A stretch of 64,000 nt of DNA from CAZEIW01 sp964512305 (GCA_964512305.1 CAZEIW010000167.1:4198-68197); one strand, 5' to 3'. Counted from the first letter of the stretch, positions 1 through 9,014 are shown. Program-made: numbers and translations. Notes: generated from the letters alone by a model not told the origin.

Positions 1-174
1 AGCGGCGACGGCAGGCAGCTGTGGCTGTCCGGGCGGTACGACGACGTGGTGTACGTGTTCGACACGGCGAGCGGAGCGGTCCGCCGCATCGCCGTCGGCC
101 GGGAACCTCATGGCCTGACCGTCTGGCCGCAGCCCGGCCGTTACTCGCTCGGTCACACCGGCAACATGCGATAG
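1..174 (+). CDS. C-terminal end of a YVTN-type beta-propeller protein (partial)
   Basis: The first 57 codons form an open frame from base 1 that ends at TAG (172-174). The residues include WLSGRYDDVVYVFD and a following strand typical of one blade of a YVTN/NHL-like beta-propeller, a fold used for extracytoplasmic binding or as a scaffold. The 5' part lies outside the window, so signal peptide, blade number and function cannot be judged. Similar propellers occur near PQQ dehydrogenase loci, and one such locus lies 4 kb downstream, but no direct link is visible. Confidence 0.6.
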   Translation, partial: SGDGRQLWLSGRYDDVVYVFDTASGAVRRIAVGREPHGLTVWPQPGRYSLGHTGNMR

Positions 175-282
175 CGCCATAACGTTACGGCGTGATGAAA
201 AGGTAAGACGCCCGTAACCGCGCCGTCACAATCGTTCCACACAATCCCCCGTCTTGAACTGGGCCGCTGCCCGGGAACCGGG

Positions 283-2043
283 ATGTCAGCTCCGACCTTG
301 ATCGAGACCCAGGAAGCGACGCGCCAGATTCAGGCCGCGCTGAAGTTGAAGCGCCGCTACGAGGCACTGCAGGGAAGACCGGTCTCGATCTCGGCCCTTC
401 GCAAGGACGCGGTCCTGCTCAAGGCGTTTCGCGCCGAGGTCGAGCAGATCGGCGATCCAGAGCTCTCGCGCCTGGTGGCGGCCGCCTTCGACCCCGGCGG
501 CGGCGCAACGGCCGCGCGCCCGGGCGCGCGCTCCGCGCTTTGGCCAGCGGCGGGCGACGCGCCCGCGCGGGTGGACGAGGCGATCGCACCGGATCAGGCG
601 GCGCCCGCGCCCCGGCCGTCGCCAACGCAGCCCTGGTGGCGCCGGCCGGCGCTGATGATCGCGCTCGGGCTGACCGCTCTGGTGCTCGTGTCGGCGCTCG
701 TGGCGCAGTTGATCCGCAGGCCTGCCGCCCCGGGCGCGAGCGCGGCGGCGCTCGTCCCCGGGGTGGTCCTGTCGCAACCGATCCTGCGCCTGCACGGCTC
801 CAATACGATCGGCGAGAAGCTCGCGCCGATGCTGATCCAGGGCTTTCTCGCCGACGAAGGCGGAACCGAGATGAAGGTCGTCGACGGCGCCGACCCCGTC
901 GAGCGCAGCGTCGTCGCCCGGCTGCCGAAGGAGAGCGCGCCGGTGACGGTGCAACTGCACGCGCACGGCTCGGCCACCGCGTTCACCGACCTCGAGGCCG
1001 GCACTGCCGACATCGGCATGGCGTCGCGCCCGATCAATGCGGCCGAGCTCGAGCGCCTGGCGCCGAAGCTCGGCAACCTGTCGCAGTCCGGCGCGGAACA
1101 CGTGGTTGGCCTGGACGGCATCGCGGTGATCGTCAACCGGCTCAACCCCGTCACGACGCTCACCGTCGAGCAGGTGGCGCGCATCTTCTCGGGGGAAATC
1201 GGCACCTGGGACCAGGTCGGCGGCGCGCCCAGACCGATCCGGGTGTTCGCGCGCGACGAGAAATCCGGGACCTGGGACACGTTCAAGGCGCTCGTCCTCG
1301 AGCGCTTCAAGCTCAAGCTCGGCGCCGCGAAGCGGATGGAGTCGAGCAGCGAGCTGTCGGACGACGTGGCGCAGAACCCGGACGCGATCGGCTTCATCGG
1401 CCTGCCGTACGTGCGCAACGCGCGCGCGCTGTCGATCGCCGACGAGCGCGGCAGCCAGGCGCTGCAGCCCACGCAGTTCACGGTCGCGACCGAGGACTAT
1501 CCGCTGTCGCGGCGCCTGTTCCTGTACACGCCGCCGCAGCCGACCGATCCGCAGGCCAAGCTCAGCATCGCCCGCTTCACCGAGTTCGCGCTGTCGCCGA
1601 AAGGGCAGGAACTGGTGCAGCAGGCCGGCTTCGTGCCGCAGCGCGCCGCTCCCGAGCGCGTCACCGCGCCGGCCGATGCGCCCGAGGGCTATGTCCGGGT
1701 CGCCGCGCGCGCGCAGCGATTGTCGCTGACGTTCCGCTTCCGGCCGGGATCCGACGAGCTCGACAACAAGGCGGTGCGCGACATCGAGCGCGTGATGGCA
1801 TTCCTGCAGAGCGAGCCGGGCGCCCGCGTGCTGCTGATGGGCTTCGCCGACGCGACCGGCTCGGCTGCGACCAACCTGCAGCTGTCGCGCGAACGCGCGC
1901 GCAGCATCGAGGCCGCCCTTGCGGCGCGCGGCATCGCGGTGGCCGAGGTGATCGGCCTCGGCGCGACGATGCCGCTCGCTTCCAACGACACGGCGCCCGG
2001 GCGGCAGAAGAACCGGCGCGTGGAGATCTGGGTGCAGGTCTAG
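283..2043 (+). CDS. Membrane-anchored PstS-like binding protein with C-terminal OmpA domain
   Basis: The 586-residue protein has three parts. Residues 1-120 are a probably cytoplasmic charged and then Pro/Ala-rich segment. Residues 122-143 form one hydrophobic membrane span. From about residue 166 there is a periplasmic phosphate-binding-protein-like domain (HGSNTIG at 171-177), and residues 480-586 form an OmpA/MotB-like peptidoglycan-binding domain (LMGFADATGS and a final NRRVEIW motif). The family (PstS-like plus OmpA) is known, but its ligand is not. No PstABC transporter genes are adjacent, so a role as a sensor or anchored scavenger is as likely as transport. The ATG at 283 follows only a weak purine-rich stretch. 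A 108-bp gap separates it from the previous gene. Confidence 0.85.
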   Translation: MSAPTLIETQEATRQIQAALKLKRRYEALQGRPVSISALRKDAVLLKAFRAEVEQIGDPELSRLVAAAFDPGGGATAARPGARSALWPAAGDAPARVDEAIAPDQAAPAPRPSPTQPWWRRPALMIALGLTALVLVSALVAQLIRRPAAPGASAAALVPGVVLSQPILRLHGSNTIGEKLAPMLIQGFLADEGGTEMKVVDGADPVERSVVARLPKESAPVTVQLHAHGSATAFTDLEAGTADIGMASRPINAAELERLAPKLGNLSQSGAEHVVGLDGIAVIVNRLNPVTTLTVEQVARIFSGEIGTWDQVGGAPRPIRVFARDEKSGTWDTFKALVLERFKLKLGAAKRMESSSELSDDVAQNPDAIGFIGLPYVRNARALSIADERGSQALQPTQFTVATEDYPLSRRLFLYTPPQPTDPQAKLSIARFTEFALSPKGQELVQQAGFVPQRAAPERVTAPADAPEGYVRVAARAQRLSLTFRFRPGSDELDNKAVRDIERVMAFLQSEPGARVLLMGFADATGSAATNLQLSRERARSIEAALAARGIAVAEVIGLGATMPLASNDTAPGRQKNRRVEIWVQV

Positions 2044-2049
2044 CGTCCC

Positions 2050-2067
2050 GGCGCCATCGCTGGCGCC
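2050..2067 (+). terminator. Hairpin after the PstS/OmpA gene
   Basis: Perfect 7-bp inverted repeat GGCGCCA/TGGCGCC with a 4-base TCGC loop, 6 bases after the stop codon. There is no T-tract, so it may act as a 3' stabilising hairpin or a weak terminator rather than a classical intrinsic terminator. Confidence 0.35.
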
Positions 2068-2134
2068 CGATCGACGGGACAGGCAAACTACGGGGCGTCT
2101 GCGGGGCCCGCGGGGCGCCCGCGCCCGCATCCCG

Positions 2135-3115
2135 ATGCCACCCACCTCCCCGACGTTCGACGACGTCCGCGCGGCTGCAGCGCGCCTGGACGGCGTCGCG
2201 CACCGCACGCCGGTGATGACTTCGCGCACCGCCGACGAGCGCGCGGGCGCGAAGCTGTTCTTCAAGTGCGAGAACCTTCAGCGGATCGGCGCGTTCAAGT
2301 TCCGCGGCGCCTACAACGCCATCGCGAGGATCGACGCCGACCGCAGGCGAGCGGGCGTGCTGACGTTCTCGTCCGGCAACCACGCGCAGGCGATCGCGCT
2401 CGCGGCGCGTCTGCACGCGATCCACGCGACGGTCGTGATGCCGCTCGATGCCCCGGCCGCGAAAGTGGCGGCGACGCGTGGCTACGGCGCCGAGATCGTG
2501 ACCTACGACCGGTACACCCAGAACCGCGAGCAGATCGCGGCCGGGCTGGCGCGCGAGCGCGGCGCGACGCTGCTCCCGCCGTACGACCATCCGGACGTGA
2601 TCGCGGGCCAGGGCACCGCGGCGCTGGAGCTGTTCGAGCAGGCCGGCAATCTGGACCTGCTCGCTGTCTGCCTCGGCGGCGGCGGGTTGCTGGCCGGTTC
2701 GGCCCTGTCGGCGGCGGCGGTCTGTCCCGGCTGCCGCGTGGTCGGAGTCGAGCCGGAGGCCGGTAACGACGGGCAGCAGTCCTTCCGGCGGCGCGAGATC
2801 GTCCACATCGCGGCGCCCCGGACGATCGCCGACGGGGCGGCGACGACCCACCTGGGCGAATGCAATTTCCCGATCATCCTCAGGCACGTCCACGACATCG
2901 TCACGGCATCCGACCGGCAGCTGATCGACACGATGCGGTTCTTCGCCGAGCGGATGAAGCTGGTGGTCGAGCCGACCGGCTGCCTGGCCGCGGCCGCGGT
3001 CCTTCACGGAGCGATCCCGGTCGCGGGACTGCGCGTCGGGATCCTCGTGAGCGGCGGCAACGTCGATCTCGAGGTGCTGTCGCGCCTGCTGGTGCAGCCA
3101 TTGCACGGACCATGA
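2135..3115 (+). CDS. Threonine/serine dehydratase-like PLP enzyme
   Basis: A 326-residue fold-type II pyridoxal-phosphate enzyme. The cofactor lysine is Lys55 in GAFKFRGAYNA. The phosphate/substrate loop SSGNHAQ follows near residue 79, and the glycine-rich phosphate-binding loop CLGGGGLLAG lies in the middle. The length matches catabolic threonine dehydratase or serine racemase and is too short for the biosynthetic IlvA with its ACT domains. It probably deaminates threonine or serine, or acts on hydroxyaspartate; the sequence alone does not decide. The ATG at 2135 lacks a clear ribosome-binding site. It is a single gene, convergent with the solute-binding gene downstream. Confidence 0.85.
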   Translation: MPPTSPTFDDVRAAAARLDGVAHRTPVMTSRTADERAGAKLFFKCENLQRIGAFKFRGAYNAIARIDADRRRAGVLTFSSGNHAQAIALAARLHAIHATVVMPLDAPAAKVAATRGYGAEIVTYDRYTQNREQIAAGLARERGATLLPPYDHPDVIAGQGTAALELFEQAGNLDLLAVCLGGGGLLAGSALSAAAVCPGCRVVGVEPEAGNDGQQSFRRREIVHIAAPRTIADGAATTHLGECNFPIILRHVHDIVTASDRQLIDTMRFFAERMKLVVEPTGCLAAAAVLHGAIPVAGLRVGILVSGGNVDLEVLSRLLVQPLHGP

Positions 3116-3161
3116 ACCGGGTGCCGGTAAGAATGACGCTTGTGAATGCCGCGGGGGGTGC

Positions 3162-3188
3162 TCGAGGGGGGGCGCAGCCACCCCTCGA
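3162..3188. terminator. Stem-loop between convergent genes
   Basis: An 8-bp perfect inverted repeat, TCGAGGGG (3162-3169) and CCCCTCGA (3181-3188), with an 11-base GC-rich loop, between the dehydratase stop and the stop of the minus-strand binding-protein gene. It is well placed to end transcription from both sides, although no T-tract is present. Confidence 0.4.
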
Positions 3189-3257
3189 AGCCGATCCTCC
3201 CGCTTTTCGGTTCCGAAGCCGCAGGCGCCAAACGTCCTGCTCCGCCGCCCTTCGCAG

Positions 3258-4091
3258 CTACGGTTCATGGAAAAGCGGGAGCCGATGCGCGACGCCGTAC
3301 CGGGAGTAGATCGATTCGATCGTGCCGGCGGCGAGCAGGGCGCGCAGCGCCTCGTTGACCGCCGTTTCGAGCGCGGCGTCGGCGCGCCGCATGCCGATCG
3401 CAACCGGCCACTGCAGGCCGGCCGACAGCGACTCGATGGACACGTTGCGCAGCGCCTGTCCGGGATGGGTCACGTTGTAGTAGCCCAGCGCCGCGGCCGA
3501 CACCGCGCCGGCCACCGTTTCGCCCCCGGCGGTTGCCCGCATGACCTCGTCGTCGGTGAAGAACGGCTCGAAGTCGATGCCGCGGGTGCCGACCTCGCGG
3601 CTCGCGATCGAGTTGGTCACGACGGCAACCCGCGCACCCGCGTGCAGGTCGGCGAGCGTGACGATCTCGGCGTGCCCGGGAGCGATCGCCAGCACGACGC
3701 CGTTGGTCTGGTACGGAACCGACAGCCGCAGGCCCGGGTGCTCGACTTCCGGCAGGGCCGCGACATCCAGCTGCAGATCGCAGTCGAGCGTGCGTGCCGC
3801 GCGCCTGGGCACGATCCAGTCGATTTCCAGGCGCACCCCCAGGCGCGCGGCGACTGCGCGCGCGATCTCGACCTGGAACCCCGGCGCGCCTGCCCCGTTC
3901 GACGAGGCCCAGGGGAGCGCGTCGGGATTCGCGCACATCGCGATCGCACCCCGCTGGCGCACTTCGTCGAGCGGCCTGGCGCCGGCAGCGAACGCTGCCA
4001 GCCAGACCGCCGCGAGCAGCAGCGGACCTGCGCGCCGCCGTGCGCCTGCGGCGTTCATTCGAGCCCTCATGGCGGCCTCATTCGGGTTCAA
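3258..4091 (-). CDS. Quinoprotein-associated periplasmic solute-binding protein
   Basis: A 277-residue secreted protein: an N-terminal basic stretch and hydrophobic signal (residues about 20-37) are followed by a family-3 solute-binding fold (VRQRGAIAMCANPDALPW, GFQVEIARAVAARLG). It belongs to the group of binding proteins encoded beside PQQ dehydrogenases and their cytochromes c (XoxJ/MxaJ-like), thought to help the dehydrogenase mature or bind a ligand rather than feed an ABC transporter. Its start overlaps the end of the cytochrome gene by 14 bp, so it is the third gene of the PQQ-dehydrogenase operon. No ABC permease or ATPase genes are adjacent, which supports the non-transport role. Confidence 0.8.
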   Translation of the reverse strand: MNPNEAAMRARMNAAGARRRAGPLLLAAVWLAAFAAGARPLDEVRQRGAIAMCANPDALPWASSNGAGAPGFQVEIARAVAARLGVRLEIDWIVPRRAARTLDCDLQLDVAALPEVEHPGLRLSVPYQTNGVVLAIAPGHAEIVTLADLHAGARVAVVTNSIASREVGTRGIDFEPFFTDDEVMRATAGGETVAGAVSAAALGYYNVTHPGQALRNVSIESLSAGLQWPVAIGMRRADAALETAVNEALRALLAAGTIESIYSRYGVAHRLPLFHEP

Positions 4092-4485
4092 GGCCCCGGA
4101 TGTAGCCGATGATCTGCGCGATCTGGCCGTCGCTGAACGTCGTGCCGAACGCGGGCATGCGTCCGGGCTTGCCGTTGCGGATGCGCGACGCGATCTCCCG
4201 GTCGCTGAGCTGCGTGCCCATCAACTGCGGCCCCTTGCCTGGCACCCGGCCGCCCTTGCTGTGGCACCACCCGCAGGTGGTCGCGAACAGCTGCCTGACG
4301 TCGAACGGCGCCGCGGCCTGATCGGCCTGGGCGCCAGGCAGCGCGGCAGCCGCCGGTGCGCGATCGCCCGAGGCGGTCGGCCGGTCCGGCGGCATGTTCG
4401 ACTGCATCGGGCCAGGCGGCGGAGGCGGCGCGGCGCCCGCGCCGACCGCGCAGGCCAGCCACAGGCATCCCGCCGCCCTGCGCAT
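4078..4485 (-). CDS. Small periplasmic c-type cytochrome of the PQQ dehydrogenase operon
   Basis: A 135-residue protein with a signal peptide (hydrophobic residues 5-20), a Pro/Gly-rich linker, and one class I cytochrome c domain. The haem site is CGWCH and the axial methionine is probably in KPGRMPAFG. It is the likely electron acceptor of the PQQ dehydrogenase encoded 7 bp upstream, comparable to XoxG/cytochrome cL. Spacing and order (dehydrogenase, cytochrome, binding protein) indicate one transcript. Confidence 0.88.
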   Translation of the reverse strand: MRRAAGCLWLACAVGAGAAPPPPPGPMQSNMPPDRPTASGDRAPAAAALPGAQADQAAAPFDVRQLFATTCGWCHSKGGRVPGKGPQLMGTQLSDREIASRIRNGKPGRMPAFGTTFSDGQIAQIIGYIRGLEPE

Positions 4486-4492
4486 CGCTCGA

Positions 4493-6223
4493 TCAGGGCA
4501 GCGCGAACACCTTCAGCACGCCGGAATCCTTCGGCATCTGCGCGTACACGCCGCCGAAGAACGACGCATAGTCGTCCCCGGCCAGGCCGCCGAAGCCGGT
4601 CACCACCGCGACGTACTGCTTGCCCTTCGCCTTGTAGGTGATGATGCCGCCGTTGTGGCCCTGTCCGTCGTTGTGCGACCACAGCTCCTTGCCCGTGGTC
4701 GCGTCGTACGCGTGCAGGACGCCGCGCGCGTCGGGGACGAACAACAGGTTGCCGCCGGTCGACAGCAGGCTCGCCAGAGGCGGCTCGGGAAAGTCGATCT
4801 GCCACGACGCCTTCCCCGTGACGGGGTCGCGCGCGTCGACGTGGCCGCGCGCATGGCCGTCGGGGGGGTTGACGACGTTGAAATTCGCGCCGATGTCGAG
4901 CTGCGCCATCGGCTCGGTGATCGGCGGCGCGTTGACGATCTCCAGATCCATGCACCATTCATTGCCGACCTTGTAGAACAGGCCGGTCTTCGGGTTGTAG
5001 GTGCCCATGTTCCAGCTGATGCCGCCGGCGATATAAGGGCACAGGCTCTTGTGCTTGCCGAGCGTCATGTCGCGCCGCCCGACCAGCGTGCCGTCGGGCT
5101 TGATGTCCTCGACGAAGTTGATGTTCTTGACCAGGCGCCACACGTTCTTCACTTTTGCGTCGCGGTCGTAGACGAAAACGAACCCGCTCTTGTTGGGGTG
5201 CACGACGTACTTGGAGCCGCCGTGGTCGAGCATCACGAACTCGCCGACGGCGCTGTCGAAGTCCCAGGCGTCGTGGGGCAGCTCCTGGTGGAAAGCCTTC
5301 AGCTTCCCGGTGTCGGGGTCGAGGAGCAGCACGGAGGTCGTGTAAAGATTGGTGCCCGGGCGCGCGCCCTTGGTCATGAAGTCCGGGCCCGACCAGTCGT
5401 AAAGCGGCGCCGGATTCGCGGTTCCCCACCATACGGAGTTCGTGTCGGGGTCGTATCCGCCCGGCATCCAGCCGCCGCCGCCGCCGGTCTTCCACGTGTC
5501 GTTGCCCCAGGTGCTGCGGGCGTTGCTGTCGTCGGCGTTGCCACCCGCCGTGAAGAACTGCCACACCTCCTTGCCGGTTCGCGCGTCGACGCCGAAAATC
5601 GGCCCGCGATACGGCCACTCGCCGCCCTGCGCGCCGATGATGACCTTGTCCTTCACCAGAAGCGGCGCGCCGGTGAATCCGACGGTGAGCTTCTCGGAAT
5701 TGATCAGCTTGGTCTCCCAGTTCAGCGACCCCGTCTTCATGTCGACCGCGACCAGCTTGCCGTCGAGCGTGCCCATGTAGACGTTGCCGTAGCCGAGCGC
5801 GATGCCCCGGTTGTACGGCGAGTGCGTCTGCTTGGCCACGAGGTCGTCGTTGAGCTTCTGCTGGTAGTGCCACAGCACCTCGCCGGTCGCCCCGTCGAGC
5901 GCCCACAACTGGTTGTACGAGCCCGAGTAGTACAGCACCCCGTCGGCCGCCAGCGGATAGGTCTGCAGCCCGCGGGTCGAGTGCGCCGCCACGTGCGACC
6001 AGACTTCCGTCAGCCTGCCGACGTTGCCGCTGTTGATCTCGTCCAGCGCGCTGTAGTGCCAGCCCCGGTAGCTGCCGTGGTAGGTGAGCCAGTTGTCCGC
6101 GTCGCCGTCGGCTTTCAGCAAGCGGTTGAAGTCGACATCGGCGGCGATTGCCGCGGCGGCGAGCACCAAGGCCGATATCGCTGCCGCATACATCGTCACG
6201 AGCCTGGCTGTGCATCGGTTCAT
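4493..6223 (-). CDS. PQQ-dependent alcohol dehydrogenase, lanthanide-type metal site
   Basis: A 576-residue secreted quinoprotein with an eight-bladed propeller. The signal peptide spans about residues 8-27, followed by repeated tryptophan-docking motifs such as ALDGATGEVLW. Metal ligands expected from the methanol/ethanol dehydrogenase family are visible: Glu202 (GGEWPYRG), Asn270 (GTANPAP) and the catalytic Asp321 in AWDFD. The extra Asp323, two residues after the catalytic Asp, is the signature of lanthanide-dependent members (XoxF, PedH-like). The adjacent-cysteine disulfide found in many members is absent; the equivalent position reads KQTHSPYNRG. Substrate (methanol, ethanol or another alcohol) cannot be deduced. 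The start is supported by an AGGAGG ribosome-binding site just upstream on the minus strand. No PQQ biosynthesis genes are in the window. Confidence 0.9.
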   Translation of the reverse strand: MNRCTARLVTMYAAAISALVLAAAAIAADVDFNRLLKADGDADNWLTYHGSYRGWHYSALDEINSGNVGRLTEVWSHVAAHSTRGLQTYPLAADGVLYYSGSYNQLWALDGATGEVLWHYQQKLNDDLVAKQTHSPYNRGIALGYGNVYMGTLDGKLVAVDMKTGSLNWETKLINSEKLTVGFTGAPLLVKDKVIIGAQGGEWPYRGPIFGVDARTGKEVWQFFTAGGNADDSNARSTWGNDTWKTGGGGGWMPGGYDPDTNSVWWGTANPAPLYDWSGPDFMTKGARPGTNLYTTSVLLLDPDTGKLKAFHQELPHDAWDFDSAVGEFVMLDHGGSKYVVHPNKSGFVFVYDRDAKVKNVWRLVKNINFVEDIKPDGTLVGRRDMTLGKHKSLCPYIAGGISWNMGTYNPKTGLFYKVGNEWCMDLEIVNAPPITEPMAQLDIGANFNVVNPPDGHARGHVDARDPVTGKASWQIDFPEPPLASLLSTGGNLLFVPDARGVLHAYDATTGKELWSHNDGQGHNGGIITYKAKGKQYVAVVTGFGGLAGDDYASFFGGVYAQMPKDSGVLKVFALP

Positions 6224-6424
6224 ATCCCCTCCTGGGTTTCGAATCCGCTGCGTCGCGACCCTCGCTACATCCTGGTCTTCGGCCGCGACGCGGCCGACCT
6301 GCGACGGGACGGAACGATCCGCGCAACGCGATGGCGATGCATATCCCGCGGATGCGCGTGTCGGTTCTCACCCCGCGTACACTGCACGCCGAGTCTTCTT
6401 TGTGCCGCGCAGGCGGGAGCGCAG

Positions 6425-7024
6425 ATGAAGGTCCTGGTCGTCGGAGCGAGCGGACTGATCGGCCGCAACATCGTTGCTGCGCTGCAGCCGCGGCACGAGG
6501 TTCTCGAAGCGAGCCGTACGCGCTCGGCGATCGCGGTCGACCTCGCGACGCCGGCATCGATACGGTCGATGTTCGATCGCGCCGGACGCGTCGACGCGAT
6601 CATCTGCGCTGCCGGCGCGGCGAAGTTCGCGCCGTGGGAGAAGCTAGGCGACGACGACTACGAATTCTGCCTGCGCAACAAGTTGATGGGACAGGTCAAC
6701 GTGGTCCGCTTCGGTGCTGCCAGCGTGAGCGATGGCGGCGCGATCACGCTGACCAGCGGCACGCTGGCGCAACAGCCGATACCGGGCGGCGCCGCGGTCA
6801 GCCTGGTCAACGCCGCGATCGAGGGCTTCGTGCGCGCCGCGGCGATCGAGCTCGGGCGCGGCGTTCGCGTCAACGTCGTATCGCCCGGCTGGATCGCCGA
6901 AACCAAGAAGGCGTTCGGCATGGACCCGGGCGGCGCGGTGAGCGCGGCCGAGGTCGCCGGGGCCTACGTCCGCAGCGTCGAGGGCATCGATACGGGCCGC
7001 GTGATCGTGGCCGACCGCGCTTGA
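6425..7024 (+). CDS. Short-chain dehydrogenase/reductase (short form)
   Basis: A 199-residue Rossmann protein. It begins with MKVLVVGASGLIGRNIVAAL (nucleotide-binding GxSGxIG), has the CAAGAAKF strand in place of the usual NNAG, and ends with a SPGWIAET motif. The classical YxxxK pair is not obvious (VSLVNAAIEGFV occupies that place), as in the family of short SDRs whose reaction is unknown. The start ATG at 6425 has a GGGAG ribosome-binding site 7 bases upstream; longer upstream reading frames are antisense to the PQQ dehydrogenase and were rejected. It overlaps the next gene. Confidence 0.78.
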   Translation: MKVLVVGASGLIGRNIVAALQPRHEVLEASRTRSAIAVDLATPASIRSMFDRAGRVDAIICAAGAAKFAPWEKLGDDDYEFCLRNKLMGQVNVVRFGAASVSDGGAITLTSGTLAQQPIPGGAAVSLVNAAIEGFVRAAAIELGRGVRVNVVSPGWIAETKKAFGMDPGGAVSAAEVAGAYVRSVEGIDTGRVIVADRA

Positions 7025-7911
7025 CTCCGGCGCTGGGCGCGTTGCGGGGTCGCGCGCGAACCGCGGCAGCGGCCGCACTGCTAGCGGCGGGCTGCGCGGC
7101 GCCGCGGCCCGCCGACTTCGATGCGCAGGCGCTGGCACGGCAGTTGGCGCGCGAGCCGGTGGTCCTGCTCGGCGAGCATCACGACAACGCAGCGCAGCAC
7201 GCGGTCCGCGTGGAGGCGTTGCGGCGCCTGCTGGCAGGCGGCGCGCGGCCCGCGATCGCCTTCGAGCAGTTCGACCGCGACCGGCAGCCGGCGCTCGACC
7301 GCGCGCGCGGCGAGGCGGCGGACAGCATGCGCGCGCGCGCCGACGCGATCATCGGCGCCGCCGGCGGACTGGGCTGGAACTGGGACTTCTATCGGCCGTA
7401 TGTGGAACTCGCGCTCGAGTACGACCTGCCGATCGTGGCGGCAAACCTCTCGCGTGCCGATGCGATGAGAGTCGCGCTGGACAACTTCGGCGCGTTGTTC
7501 GACACCCGGCAGCGCGCTGCGCTCGGACTCGACGACCTGCCGCCGGCCCTTGTGCGGGAGCAGGAACGCGCGGTCGACGAGGGGCATTGCCATCGGATGG
7601 CGGCCGAAGCCCTGCCGGGGCTGGCGAGGGCGCAGATCGCGCGCGACGCCACGCTGGCGCAATCGATCGAGCGGTATCTGCCGCGGGGCGTCGTGCTGCT
7701 GACGGGCAACGGCCACGCTCGGCGCGACATCGGCGTGGCCCGCTTCCTGCCGCCGGAACAGCGTGCGCGGACGATCACGATCGGACTGCTCGAGACCGGA
7801 GACAGCCTCGCGGACGACAGCGGCGCCTTCGACGTCGTGTTCATCACCCCGGCGCAGCCGCGTCCCGACCCGTGCGCTTCGATTCCGGCGGCAGGCACGC
7901 CGCGCGGTTGA
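7021..7911 (+). CDS. ChaN-family haem-associated lipoprotein
   Basis: A 296-residue lipoprotein. The proposed TTG start at 7021 overlaps the upstream TGA (TTGA), and no ATG gives a proper signal peptide. From this start there is a short basic region, a hydrophobic stretch and a lipobox, LLAAGC. The mature part contains VVLLGEHHDN near its start and TGNGHARRDIGV near its end, the histidine motifs of the ChaN/TraB-like (EreA/ChaN) domain that binds haem or metal at the outer membrane. It probably takes part in iron or haem acquisition, although no TonB receptor is adjacent. Translational coupling with the preceding short-chain dehydrogenase suggests one transcript. Confidence 0.75.
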   Translation: MTPALGALRGRARTAAAAALLAAGCAAPRPADFDAQALARQLAREPVVLLGEHHDNAAQHAVRVEALRRLLAGGARPAIAFEQFDRDRQPALDRARGEAADSMRARADAIIGAAGGLGWNWDFYRPYVELALEYDLPIVAANLSRADAMRVALDNFGALFDTRQRAALGLDDLPPALVREQERAVDEGHCHRMAAEALPGLARAQIARDATLAQSIERYLPRGVVLLTGNGHARRDIGVARFLPPEQRARTITIGLLETGDSLADDSGAFDVVFITPAQPRPDPCASIPAAGTPRG

Positions 7912-7936
7912 ACGCATCGGTCCTGCCGCCCCCGAC

Positions 7937-8767
7937 ATGTCGGACGCCACCGATCCCATCGATTCGCGCGCGATCGCGCTCGAGGCGCTCGCCGCGCTCG
8001 ACGGCGGGCGGCAGATCCGCCCGTTTTCGACGCGCATCGCGGGCTTCGATCTGGCGGCGGGGTACCGGGCGGCGGCCGCGGTGCGCGAGCTTCGGATCGC
8101 GCGCGGCGAGATGCCGCTGGGGCGGAAGATCGGATTCACGAACCGGACGATCTGGGCCGAATACGGCGTCTGGGCGCCGATCTGGGGGTACGTCTACGAC
8201 CGCACGGTGCGCGATGTCGGCGGCGCCGCCGGCCACGAGTTCCCGCTCGGCGGACTCCTGGAGCCGCGGATCGAACCCGAGGTCGTGTTCGGCCTCGGCG
8301 CCGCGCCCGCCACCGGGATGGACGAGGCGGCGCTGCTGGGCTGCGTCGAGTGGGTCGCTCACGGCTTCGAGATCGTGCAGTCGATCTTCCCCGGCTGGAA
8401 GTTCGGCGCCGCCGACACGGTGGCCGGGTTCGGCCTGCATGGCGCGCTGCTCATCGGCCCCCGTCACCCGGTCGCAGCGGCGTCGCGGGCGCTGCTGGCT
8501 GCACTGCCGCAATTCGAGATCGACCTGCTGCGCGACGGCTCGATCGAGGACCATGGACGAGGGGCGAACGTGCTCGACGGGCCGCTTTCGGCGCTGCGTC
8601 ACCTGGTCGAAGCGCTTGCGCGCGACCGAGCCCAGCCCCCGCTCGCGGCGGGCGAAATCGTCACCACCGGCACGCTGACGCGTGCCTTTCCCGTCGCGCC
8701 GGGTCAGGCCTGGTCGACCGTCCTGCGCGGGATCGACCTCGACCCTCTGCTGCTGCGGCTCGCCTGA
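7937..8767 (+). CDS. 2-keto-4-pentenoate hydratase-like (fumarylacetoacetase superfamily) enzyme
   Basis: A 276-residue protein of the hydratase/decarboxylase branch of the FAH superfamily (MhpD/HpaH/DmpE-like). Motifs include GRKIGFTNRTIWAEYG in the N-terminal half, the metal-ligand segment LLEPRIEPEVVF (two acidic residues), and AAGEIVTTGTLTRAFPV near the C-terminus. Family members add water to 2-hydroxy-dienoates during meta-cleavage of aromatics, or decarboxylate 4-oxalocrotonate. No other aromatic-catabolism genes are in the window, so the substrate is unknown. The start ATG 7937 (MSDATDPID) is 25 bases after the previous stop and is preferred over an upstream in-frame ATG that lies inside the ChaN gene. 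Confidence 0.8.
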   Translation: MSDATDPIDSRAIALEALAALDGGRQIRPFSTRIAGFDLAAGYRAAAAVRELRIARGEMPLGRKIGFTNRTIWAEYGVWAPIWGYVYDRTVRDVGGAAGHEFPLGGLLEPRIEPEVVFGLGAAPATGMDEAALLGCVEWVAHGFEIVQSIFPGWKFGAADTVAGFGLHGALLIGPRHPVAAASRALLAALPQFEIDLLRDGSIEDHGRGANVLDGPLSALRHLVEALARDRAQPPLAAGEIVTTGTLTRAFPVAPGQAWSTVLRGIDLDPLLLRLA

Positions 8768-9014
8768 GTCGGCGGCTGCCGCTCAAGCGTGACCGGATTG
8801 TTACAACGCGCTGACTGACTTGCGCGCGATCAACTTCCCCGCCTCCGGGAGCCTGTAAGATACCGCGTTTCTGGTTGGCGGCACCCCGGCCCGCGCCCGT
8901 CGGGCCGGCATGGATCGCCGGGCGAAACTCCCAGGCGGCACGACACCGTCCGCTGACGACACACCCGCTGAACGACACTCCCGGGCGCCGCCGCGCGGCG
9001 CCAGGCAGGGCACG

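Noticed and set aside
4394..7024. An 876-codon plus-strand frame that spans the PQQ dehydrogenase antisense and the short-chain dehydrogenase
   Set aside because: Only its last 199 codons match a protein family; the rest is the mirror of the dehydrogenase gene and rich in Arg/Val/Ala/His as GC-rich shadow frames are.
8768..9014. A gene between the hydratase and the desaturase
   Set aside because: Only short shadow frames are present; no domain, ribosome-binding site or coding-like codon pattern was seen.
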